The notes beneath the pieces were generated by a model, which worked only from the letters and a program-made list of their open reading frames with translations, was not told where the DNA came from and ran no database searches. From contig FOLJ01000010.1 of the NCBI GenBank assembly GCA_900112325.1, positions 1 through 64,000 on the forward strand: a stretch of 64,000 nt of DNA, in the 5' to 3' direction. The DNA comes from Micromonospora sediminimaris. Its GTDB lineage: Bacteria > Actinomycetota > Actinomycetes > Mycobacteriales > Micromonosporaceae. The stretch's first letter is position 1. Every line of letters starts with the position of its first letter. Below are positions 8,242-15,544 of the stretch, piece by piece. The position numbers were made by a program, and so were the translations under genes.

Positions 8242-9326
8242 CAGAAGACCACCACCGAGCGGAGCACGTCGCCCCGGTGCATCCGGTCGAACGCCTCCTC
8301 CACCCCGTCCAGACCGATCTCCTCGGTGACGAAGGCGTCCAGGTCAAGGCGGCCCTGCAGGTACAGCTCGGTGAGCATCGGGAAGTCACGGCTGGGCAGG
8401 CAGTCGCCGTACCAGCTGGACTTGAGGGCGCCACCGCGACCGAAGACGTCCAGCAGAGGCAGTTCGACGCGCATCTCGGGTGTGGGCACGCCGACCAGCA
8501 CGACGGTGCCGGCCAGGTCACGGGCGTAGAACGCCTGCTTCCAGGTTTCCGGCCGACCGACCGCGTCGATCACCACGTCGGCGCCGAAGCCGCCGGTGGC
8601 GGCCTGGATCTCCGCCACCGGGTCGGCCTCGGAGGCGTTGACGGTGTGGGTGGCGCCGAACCGACGGGCCCAGTCGAGCTTGCGGGAGTCGGTGTCCACC
8701 GCAATGATCGTCGTCGCGCCGGCCAGGGCCGCGCCGGCCACCGCCGCGTCGCCGACGCCACCGCAGCCGATCACCGCCACCGAGTCACCCCGGGTCACCC
8801 CACCGGTGTTCATGGCCGCGCCGAGGCCCGCCATCACCCCGCAGCCGAGCAGCCCGACGGCGGCCGGCCGGGCCGCCGGGTCCACCTTCGTGCACTGGCC
8901 GGCGTGGACCAGGGTCTTCTCGGCGAAGGCGCCGATGCCCAGCGCCGGGGCCAGTTCGGTGCCGTCGGTGAGGGTCATCTTCCGGGCGGCGTTGTGGGTG
9001 GCGAAGCAGTACCACGGGCGCCCGCGCCGGCAGGCCCGGCACACCCCGCAGACGGCCCGCCAGTTGAGCACCACGAAGTCACCGGGTGCGACCGCGTCCA
9101 CGCCCTCGCCGACCTGCTCGACGATGCCGGCGGCCTCGTGGCCGAGCAGGAACGGGTAGTCGTCGTTGATGCCGCCCTCGCGGTAGTGCAGGTCGGTGTG
9201 GCAGACGCCGCACGACTGCACCCGGACCACCGCCTCGCCCGGCCCGGGGTCGGGCACAACGATCTCGGTGACCTCGACGGGCGCGCCCTTGCTGCGGGAG
9301 ATGACTCCCCGTACCTGCTGGCTCAC
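8241..9326 (-). CDS. mscR: S-(hydroxymethyl)mycothiol dehydrogenase
   Basis: This is a 361-residue zinc-dependent class III alcohol dehydrogenase. The catalytic zinc motif [13 protein letters not shown] (residues 38-50) and [12 protein letters not shown] are intact, the structural-zinc cysteines follow ([15 protein letters not shown]), and GCGGVG forms the NAD site near 185. '[19 protein letters not shown]' is the usual N-terminus of the mycothiol-dependent formaldehyde dehydrogenases. It oxidises the spontaneous adduct of formaldehyde and mycothiol in the cytosol. Translation starts at a GTG with AGGAGGA upstream and is coupled to the MBL hydrolase downstream. The gene is strong support for a mycothiol-producing actinobacterium. 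Confidence 0.93.
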   Translation of the reverse strand: MSQQVRGVISRSKGAPVEVTEIVVPDPGPGEAVVRVQSCGVCHTDLHYREGGINDDYPFLLGHEAAGIVEQVGEGVDAVAPGDFVVLNWRAVCGVCRACRRGRPWYCFATHNAARKMTLTDGTELAPALGIGAFAEKTLVHAGQCTKVDPAARPAAVGLLGCGVMAGLGAAMNTGGVTRGDSVAVIGCGGVGDAAVAGAALAGATTIIAVDTDSRKLDWARRFGATHTVNASEADPVAEIQAATGGFGADVVIDAVGRPETWKQAFYARDLAGTVVLVGVPTPEMRVELPLLDVFGRGGALKSSWYGDCLPSRDFPMLTELYLQGRLDLDAFVTEEIGLDGVEEAFDRMHRGDVLRSVVVF

Positions 9327-9489
9327 GCTGTCCTCCTACTCGGCACCGGCCCGCGGTCTCGCCCTCGCCGCGCGGCGGAGGCTGCCGCCTTCGCCTCCGG
9401 AGGCGAACCTACCGCCGCGACGACGGATCGGCACCGCTTCGCCGCCGGCGCCCAGCGCGGACGGCAGCCGGCGCACCCCTGGGGCGAAC

Positions 9490-10974
9490 CTACGCATCGA
9501 CGGGGCTTCTTCGCGGCGCGCCGGCCCGGTCGAACCGGACGTTGGGGTCGGTCAGCCGCCCGTACCGCATGGGCAGCAGGTCACGCAGGTAGTTCTGGTG
9601 CAGCCGCCACGGTGCCCGGGTGCCCTGGCGGGGCAGCCTGCCGACGCCGCGGCGCACGTAACCGGAGGTGAGGCCGATCAACGGCGTACGCGGGCCTGGT
9701 GGCGAGGCGAGCGGGGTGACGATCTGGGTTCCGGTGCGGTCCAGGTGACGCAGCAGCCGGCACACGTAGCCGGCCACCAGATCGGCCTTGAGCGTCCAGG
9801 AGGCGTTGGTGTAGCCGATGGTCATGGCGAAGTTCGGCACCCCGGAGAGCATCATCCCCTGGTACGCGACGGTCTCCGGCAGATCCACCTCCACCCCGTC
9901 CACCCGCAGGGCGATCCCGCCGAGGGCGAGCAGGTCCAGCCCGGTGGCGGTGACCACCACGTCGGCGGGCAGTTCCCGACCCGAGGCGAGCCGGATTCCC
10001 CGGGCGGTGAAGGAGTCCACGGTGTCGGTGACCAGCTCGGCCCGCCCGTCGGAGAGCACGCGGAACAGGTCACCGTCGGGAACCACGCACAGCCGCTGGT
10101 CCCACGGGTCGTAGCGGGGGGTGAAGTGGCGTTCGACATCGAAGCCGGCGGGCAGTCGACGGGCCGCACCCCGCCGCAGCAGCCCGCGCACCAGCCCGGG
10201 GGCGCGCCGGCTGAGCTGGTAGTTGGCCGTGGCGAGCAAAATGTTCTTCCAGCGCACGGTCTGGTGCGCCAGGCGCGCCGGCAACAGCCGCCGCACGGCG
10301 TCGGCGAGCCGGTCGCGGGAGGAGAGCGCCAGCAGGTACGTCGGTGAGCGTTGCAGCATCGTCACCCGGGCCGCCTGCCGGGCCAGCGCCGGCACCAGCG
10401 TCACGGCGGTGGCGCCGCTGCCGATGACCACCACCCGCTGGCCGGTGAGGTCGAGGGCTGCGGGCCACTGCTGCGGATGCACGATCCGGCCGGTGAACCG
10501 CTCCTGGCCGGTGAAGTGCGGCGTGTGGCCCGCCTCGTACCGGTAGTAGCCGGTGCAGGCGTACAGGAACGAGCAGGTCAGTACGACGGTCTCCGCGGTG
10601 TCCTCGCGGCGTACCTGCACCGTCCAGCGGGCCCGTTGGCTGTCCCAGTCGGCCCGCTGGACGCGGTGCCGGAACCGGATGTGTCGGGTGACGTCGTGCT
10701 CGTCGGCCGTACGCCGCAGGTAGTCGCGGATGGTGTCGCCGTCGGCGAGGCTCTTCGGGGCGGTCCACGGCGCAAACGAGTAGCCGAGGGTGAACATGTC
10801 CGAGTCCGAACGAACCCCGGGATAGCGGAACAGGTCCCAGGTGCCCCCGATCGCGTCGCGCGCCTCGACCAGGGCGTAGGTCCGGCCCGGGTGGCGACGC
10901 CGCAGGTGGCAGGCGGCTCCGATGCCGGAGAGACCGGCGCCGACGATGAGCACGTCGACATGCTCCCGACCCAT
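9490..10974 (-). CDS. flavin-containing Baeyer-Villiger-type monooxygenase
   Basis: The 494-residue protein has an FAD motif GAGLSG at residues 12-17, 'GGTWDLFRYPGVRSDSD', the fingerprint FTGRIVHPQQW (FxGxxxHxxxW of class B Baeyer-Villiger monooxygenases) near residue 170, and an NADPH motif GSGATAVT near 190. This layout is that of EthA-like enzymes, which oxidise ketones, sulfides or long-chain substrates with O2 and NADPH. The ATG at 10974 follows GGGAGGTGGG; an extension to 11031 would have no site. The C-terminal tail is Arg/Gly-rich. The substrate is unknown. Confidence 0.9.
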   Translation of the reverse strand: MGREHVDVLIVGAGLSGIGAACHLRRRHPGRTYALVEARDAIGGTWDLFRYPGVRSDSDMFTLGYSFAPWTAPKSLADGDTIRDYLRRTADEHDVTRHIRFRHRVQRADWDSQRARWTVQVRREDTAETVVLTCSFLYACTGYYRYEAGHTPHFTGQERFTGRIVHPQQWPAALDLTGQRVVVIGSGATAVTLVPALARQAARVTMLQRSPTYLLALSSRDRLADAVRRLLPARLAHQTVRWKNILLATANYQLSRRAPGLVRGLLRRGAARRLPAGFDVERHFTPRYDPWDQRLCVVPDGDLFRVLSDGRAELVTDTVDSFTARGIRLASGRELPADVVVTATGLDLLALGGIALRVDGVEVDLPETVAYQGMMLSGVPNFAMTIGYTNASWTLKADLVAGYVCRLLRHLDRTGTQIVTPLASPPGPRTPLIGLTSGYVRRGVGRLPRQGTRAPWRLHQNYLRDLLPMRYGRLTDPNVRFDRAGAPRRSPVDA

Positions 10975-11050
10975 CCCACCTCCCACCCCACGCCAACGAC
11001 CGGACCCTACCCTCCCAACCACCCCCGTCACAGATCTTGCACTTTCTGCC
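10975..11050. repeat. C-rich tract running into a GATCTTGCACTTT half-repeat
   Basis: Runs of three or more C (10975-11026) lead directly into gatcttgcactttctg at 11034-11049. The last 16 bases match the right arm of the hairpin at 58580-58593 read on the minus strand (gatcttgcactttttg), with one mismatch. A partner arm is not obvious here, so this is a half copy. The region lies between the start of the monooxygenase gene and the stop of the phosphotransferase gene, both on the minus strand. Confidence 0.5.
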
Positions 11051-11105
11051 GCCGCACAGCCGACAAGAAGGGCATCCCGGCGACCACAAGCGCAAGAGCC
11101 GCGAG

Positions 11106-11753
11106 TCAGGAGGTGAGCAGGGCCGCCGCGGTGTCGAGCAGCGCGAGTTCGGTGGCGGTCTGGGTGGGGTTGGCGCGCCGGATCGCCAGGGCCTCGGCGA
11201 CGAGCGGTACGGCATGCTCGCGGATCACCAGCAGGTAGGTCCGCAGGGCGGCAGCGGCGGCGTCGGCCATCGGCTGATCGGGGTCGACGGCGACCTGGGC
11301 GAGGATCAGCGCGGTCATGGCGACGTCCAGACCGGGTGGGCCGTGGCGCACGTTGCGCCAGTCGACGAGCACCGGACCGCTCGGCGCGAGGATCACGTTT
11401 TCCGGGTGCAGGTCCAGGTGCAGGATCCGCTCGTCTGCGGACGCGCCCGGCAGTGGTGGCACGGTGTGCAGCCGGCGGTGCAGGCCGGCGAGGATCCGGG
11501 CGGCGGCGTCGACCTCGGTCGTGCCGTCGACCAGCGCCTGGAGCATCGTCGGTCCGGTCACCCGCTGCATGACCAGGTCCGCACCGTCGGCGCGGTCCAC
11601 CCGGGGCACCGGGAATCCGGCGGCGTGCAGGTGGGACATGAATCGGGCCTCGACGGCGACGTCGGTGCCGTCGCGGTAGCGGCGCAGCACCCGGCCGCCG
11701 TCGAGGGCGTACACGTCGGCGTCACGGCCGGCGGCGAAGGGGGTCGCTCCCAT
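11106..11753 (-). CDS. small aminoglycoside-phosphotransferase-like kinase
   Basis: The 215-residue protein has the kinase catalytic segment HLDLHPENVIL (His-Asp and Asn, near residue 125) and the metal-binding VLVDWRNV. It also has an N-lobe of the form 'GRDADVYALDGGRVLRRYR' that ends in a nucleotide-binding beta pair. This is the short APH/choline-kinase-like group. Family members phosphorylate small molecules (antibiotics, sugars, choline), and the substrate cannot be inferred. The ATG at 11753 is the only good start at the domain boundary; it has no clear ribosome-binding site. Confidence 0.8.
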   Translation of the reverse strand: MGATPFAAGRDADVYALDGGRVLRRYRDGTDVAVEARFMSHLHAAGFPVPRVDRADGADLVMQRVTGPTMLQALVDGTTEVDAAARILAGLHRRLHTVPPLPGASADERILHLDLHPENVILAPSGPVLVDWRNVRHGPPGLDVAMTALILAQVAVDPDQPMADAAAAALRTYLLVIREHAVPLVAEALAIRRANPTQTATELALLDTAAALLTS

Positions 11754-11862
11754 GGGTGGCACGGTAACCGGCAGCGCCCAGGCCACGATGGACGGCGGTC
11801 GGGGACACCGAGCGTGGTGCGCCTGTGACAGGCTGGGATGACAGCGAGGGTCGCCGGAGGTG

Positions 11863-12507
11863 ATGGTCACGTTACGCATGCACGACCTCGTTGCCGTGCC
11901 GGACATGTCGCCGCTCGACATCGACGTGGCCGTCGGCGCGACGGTCGCCCTGATCGCCCGGCCCCGGCCGGCCACGGCCGTGGCGCGGGTGGTGGCCGGG
12001 CTGGCCGCGCCGGTCACCGGCCGGATCCTGGTCGGCGGCCGCGACGTCACCGACCTGCCGCCGCTGCGCCGTCGCATCGGATACGTGCCGGCCGGCGGCG
12101 CCCTGCTGCCCCACCTCACCGTCGGCCGCAACATCTCCTACGGTCAGCGCCGACGCCGGTGGGTACGCGACGTCGCCGAGGGCTGGGCGGCCGCCCTGGT
12201 CGACCGGCTCGAACTCGCCCCCACGCTGGGTCTGCGCCCGCACCTGCTGTCCGAGGCGCAACGATTCCGGGTCGCACTCGCCCGGGCCATGGCCTGTCTG
12301 CCCGAGGTGCTGGTGGTCGACCTGCCGGCCCCGGTCGACGGGGTCTTCCTACCGGACCTGCTCCAGCGCACGGCCCCACCGGACGCCCCGGGCGTGACGG
12401 TGCTGCTCTGCTCGGCCGAGGAGGAGGTGCTGACCGGCGTGACCGAGCGGGTGCCACTCGTCGACGACGTCCCACCCGGCCCGGTGCAGCCGGCGGCGCG
12501 GGCATGA
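11863..12507 (+). CDS. ABC-ATPase-like protein with all catalytic motifs lost (pseudo-ATPase)
   Basis: The 214-residue protein keeps the outline of an ABC nucleotide-binding domain: a DxAVGATVALI strand, GRILVGGRDVTDLPPLRRRIGYV, 'LLPHLTVGRNISYG', LSEAQRFRVALARAMA and a Walker B strand EVLVVDL. Every key residue is changed. The Walker A position reads IARPRPATA instead of GPSGxGKST, so there is no Lys. The Q-loop Gln is replaced (VPAGGALL). LSGGQ is LSEAQ, the Glu after Walker B is Leu (VVDLPAP), and the switch His is Ser (LLCSAEEE). It is also short and lacks the C-terminal TOBE domain of sugar-importer ATPases. Reading frame and codon use remain intact, so it is probably a selected, non-hydrolysing subunit. 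ATG 11863 or 11878 could be the start; a GGAGG lies at 11856-11860. Confidence 0.85.
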   Translation: MVTLRMHDLVAVPDMSPLDIDVAVGATVALIARPRPATAVARVVAGLAAPVTGRILVGGRDVTDLPPLRRRIGYVPAGGALLPHLTVGRNISYGQRRRRWVRDVAEGWAAALVDRLELAPTLGLRPHLLSEAQRFRVALARAMACLPEVLVVDLPAPVDGVFLPDLLQRTAPPDAPGVTVLLCSAEEEVLTGVTERVPLVDDVPPGPVQPAARA

Positions 12508-13784
12508 CCGGGGCCGGGTTGCGTCGCCGTACGCTGCTGGGCGCCGCCGCGGCGGCCACCGGCGCGATGGCCGGTGGCTGTGGGCAGGGTCGACGGTCGG
12601 TGCAGGTGGCGGTCGTCTGGGCCGGCGGCGAGTTGGGCCGGTTCCGGGAGGTGGTCGCCGGCTACCCGACGACCGTGCAGGTGGTCAGCGTGGGCAACGA
12701 CATCGACGCGTTTCTGACCGCGCGCCGCGCCGCCGGCACCAGTCCCGACGTGGCGATCCTGCCCCGACCCGGTCTGGTCGTCGAGTACGCCCGGCGGGGC
12801 TGGCTCAGCGAGGTGACCCCGGCGGTCAGCTACACCGCCCCGGCGGGGATGCGCGACCTGCTCAGCGTCGACGGGCGTCGCTACGGCGTCTGGGTCAAGG
12901 CGGCCCACAAGTCGTTGTTCTGGCACTTCCCGTCGATGCTGGCCGAGCCGCCCAGGTCCTGGGACGCGCTGGTGCGGTTGACCCGCCGGCTCGGCGAACG
13001 GCACCGGGCGGGTGCGGGCCCGGCCCCGTTGGCGATCGGTGCCGCCGACGGCTGGGTGCTCACCGACTGGTTCGAGAACGTGCTCGGCGACGTCGCCGAC
13101 GTGGACCTGTACGCGGCGCTGGCCCGTGGTGAGGCCGACTGGCGGGGCCGGCCGGTGCGGTACGCGTTGGAGCGGCTCGCCGAGCTGTGGAGTGTGGCTG
13201 GGGCGTTCCCGGGCGGCGGGCGGCGGGCCCTGCTCACCCAGTTCGAGGAGTCGATCATTCAGGTGGTGCACCACCGCGAGGCGACCATGGTGTTCGAGGC
13301 TGACTTCGTCGACGCGGTGGTCGGCCGGTTCCGCCGGGGCACCGAGCCGCTTGCCACGTTCCGTTTCCCCGGCGCCCGGGTGGCCGACCAGCCGCTGATC
13401 GTCGGTGGCGACGCGGCGGTGGCGTTCGCCGGCTCCGACGGCGGGGCGGAACTGGTGCGCTGGCTCAGCGACGCGGTGGCCTTCCTGCCCTGGCTCGACG
13501 CCGGGGGTTACCTCTCCCCCAACCTCGCCGTGCCGGTGGCCAGCTACCGCGACCCGTTGCGCCGACGCCTCGCCAGCGAGCTGCGTGCCGCCGACAGCGT
13601 GCAGTTCGACCTCTCCGACCAGCTGCCCGGCACCTTCACCGGCACCGACGGGGTGGGGATCTGGCGGATCATGCAGGACTTCTTCATGAACGTGACCGAC
13701 GGGGTGCCGGCCCGGGAGGCGGTCGGCCGGGCCACCGGACAGCTGGCGGAGGCGGCCCGGGCGGCGGCGGGGGGCGGCAGGTGA
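12504..13784 (+). CDS. extracellular solute-binding lipoprotein of an ABC-type transporter
   Basis: This is 426 residues from the ATG that overlaps the previous stop (ATGA). The N-terminus has paired Arg (RRR), a hydrophobic Ala-rich stretch and a lipobox ending MAGGC (Cys 26), so it is probably exported, possibly by Tat, and lipidated. The mature part follows the family 1 carbohydrate-binding-protein fold: 'VQVAVVWAGGELGRFREVV', DVAILPRPGLVVEYARRGWL and WLDAGGYLSPN. The segment FPGARVADQPLIVGGDAAVAF corresponds to the conserved C-domain region. The ligand is unknown; the family binds sugars and related compounds. It sits between the pseudo-ATPase and the double permease and is coupled to both. 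Confidence 0.88.
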   Translation: MTGAGLRRRTLLGAAAAATGAMAGGCGQGRRSVQVAVVWAGGELGRFREVVAGYPTTVQVVSVGNDIDAFLTARRAAGTSPDVAILPRPGLVVEYARRGWLSEVTPAVSYTAPAGMRDLLSVDGRRYGVWVKAAHKSLFWHFPSMLAEPPRSWDALVRLTRRLGERHRAGAGPAPLAIGAADGWVLTDWFENVLGDVADVDLYAALARGEADWRGRPVRYALERLAELWSVAGAFPGGGRRALLTQFEESIIQVVHHREATMVFEADFVDAVVGRFRRGTEPLATFRFPGARVADQPLIVGGDAAVAFAGSDGGAELVRWLSDAVAFLPWLDAGGYLSPNLAVPVASYRDPLRRRLASELRAADSVQFDLSDQLPGTFTGTDGVGIWRIMQDFFMNVTDGVPAREAVGRATGQLAEAARAAAGGGR

Positions 13785-15544
13785 GCCGGGGGCCGCTGCT
13801 TGGCGAGCTGGCGGTGCTCGACGATGTCGGGCCGCCCCGACGCGGCCGGGCCTATCCGGCGGCCGGCGTCGGCTGGGCGCTGCTGGCACCGGCGGTGCTG
13901 CTGCTCGGCGGCCTGCTGGCCTGGCCGGTGCTGCGTACCGTGCACGCCAGCGTCACCACCGACGGCCGCTGGGTGGGCGGCGAACACTACCGGGCCGCCC
14001 TCGCCGCCCCCGGCACCGCCGCGGTGATCGGGCGCACCCTGCTGTGGGCGCTGCTGGTACCGACGGTGGTCACCGTCCTGGGCTATCTGCTCGCCGCGGC
14101 CTCCCGCCGTTCCCAGGAGGGCTGGCTGGTCCGGCTCATCCTGGTGGTGCCGACCGCGCTGCCGCTGGTGGTCACCGGCGTGACCTTCCGGTTGCTCTAC
14201 GACCCCGACCCGGGGCGCGGGCTGGCCACCCTGCTGCTGGCCCGGGTGACCGGACGCGACCCGGAGCAGCTGCCCCAACTGCTCGGGCCGGACCTGGTCA
14301 CCGTGGCGGTGATGTCGGCGTTCGTGTGGGCCTGGGTCGGGCTGGCGATGCTGGTGTTCCGGGCCGCTCTCGACGCGGTGCCGACCGGGCTCGTCGACGC
14401 GGTCCGGGCCTTCGGCGGCACCCGCCGCGACGTGCTCTGGGATGCGCAGTGGCGACCGCTGCTACTGCGTACCGTCGCGGTGGTCTTCGCCCTGGTCGCG
14501 GTCGGCACCAGCCGCACCTTCGACCTGATCCTGGTGATGACCCCGGGCTCGGTACGCGACGAGGCCGCGGTGCTGTCGCTGCGGATCTGGCAGACGTCCG
14601 GTGCGACGACCACCGGCGAGGGCGCCGCCCTGGGCGTCGTCTGGCTGGTCGCGGTGACCGCCGGCATGCTGGTGGTGGCCCTGTTCGTCCGGCAGGCGTG
14701 GCCGCCGCCGCAGCAGCCGGCGGGCGGCGCGGTGACCGCGCGGCCACCGCGCCGGCTGGTCCGGCTGCTCGCCGCGGGCGCGGCGATCGCCTGGCTGCTG
14801 CCGCTCGGGGTGTTGGCCGCCACGTCGTTGCAGAATCCGGTACGAGCGGCCACCGGCGGCTGGTGGTCCGGCCCGCCGGGTCTGGACTCCTACCGGGCCG
14901 TGCTCGGCGGCGCGGAGCTGTGGCGCAGCCTCGGCTTCACGCTGGTGCTCGCCGTCGTCGTCACCGCCGCGGTGCTGGGTGTCGCGCTGCTCGCCGCCTA
15001 TCCGCTGGCCTGGCTGACCGGGCCGGCCGCCCAGCTCACCGGGCTGGTGCTGATGGCCGCGGTGGTGGTCCCGGTGCAGGTGATCGCCGGCCCGCTCAAC
15101 GAGGTGCTCGGGCTGGTGCTGTCCTCCGGCACGGCCCGGGGCGTGGCCCTGGTGCACATCGCCCTGGGTGTTCCGTTCGCGGTGCTGGTACTGCGCAACT
15201 CCTTCGCCGACCTGCCCGCCGAGCAGGTCCGTGGCGCCCGGATCGGCGGGCGGCACTGGTGGGGCACGTTGCGCCGGTTGGCCCGGCACAACCGCACCGC
15301 GCTGGTGGCGGTGGCGGTCCTGGAGTTCGTGCAGGTGTGGAACGACCTGGTGGTGGGTCTGCTGTTCAGCGGGCCGGACGCCGCCCCGCTCGGGCTGTTC
15401 CTCGCCGGGCAGACCCGCGGCTTCGTGGCCGGCAGCGGCACGCTCGCCGCCGGTTGTGTACTCGCCTCGATCCTGCCGGTGCTGGTGTTCGTGCTGGCCC
15501 GCCGGCAGGTGGTGGCCGGGTTGGTCGCCGGGGGTGTGCGGTGA
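13781..15544 (+). CDS. fused double permease of an ABC importer (two MetI-like domains)
   Basis: The 587-residue membrane protein starts at a GTG overlapping the previous stop (GTGA). Two halves each hold about six membrane helices: residues about 30-310 and about 320-580. Each has an EAA-like cytoplasmic loop (GLVDAVRAFGGTRRDVLWD in the first half, EQVRGARIGGRHWWGTL in the second). Those loops normally dock the ATPase. Sugar importers usually have two separate permeases, so this is a fusion. Both loops keep the Gly but have lost the Glu and Ala residues of the canonical EAA sequence. That is in line with a partner that does not turn over ATP. Confidence 0.85.
   Translation: MSRGPLLGELAVLDDVGPPRRGRAYPAAGVGWALLAPAVLLLGGLLAWPVLRTVHASVTTDGRWVGGEHYRAALAAPGTAAVIGRTLLWALLVPTVVTVLGYLLAAASRRSQEGWLVRLILVVPTALPLVVTGVTFRLLYDPDPGRGLATLLLARVTGRDPEQLPQLLGPDLVTVAVMSAFVWAWVGLAMLVFRAALDAVPTGLVDAVRAFGGTRRDVLWDAQWRPLLLRTVAVVFALVAVGTSRTFDLILVMTPGSVRDEAAVLSLRIWQTSGATTTGEGAALGVVWLVAVTAGMLVVALFVRQAWPPPQQPAGGAVTARPPRRLVRLLAAGAAIAWLLPLGVLAATSLQNPVRAATGGWWSGPPGLDSYRAVLGGAELWRSLGFTLVLAVVVTAAVLGVALLAAYPLAWLTGPAAQLTGLVLMAAVVVPVQVIAGPLNEVLGLVLSSGTARGVALVHIALGVPFAVLVLRNSFADLPAEQVRGARIGGRHWWGTLRRLARHNRTALVAVAVLEFVQVWNDLVVGLLFSGPDAAPLGLFLAGQTRGFVAGSGTLAAGCVLASILPVLVFVLARRQVVAGLVAGGVR

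Noticed and set aside
11838..12503. N-terminal extension of the binding lipoprotein to 11838
   Set aside because: The extension lies out of frame inside the pseudo-ATPase gene; the true start at 12504 overlaps its stop and gives a proper lipoprotein signal.
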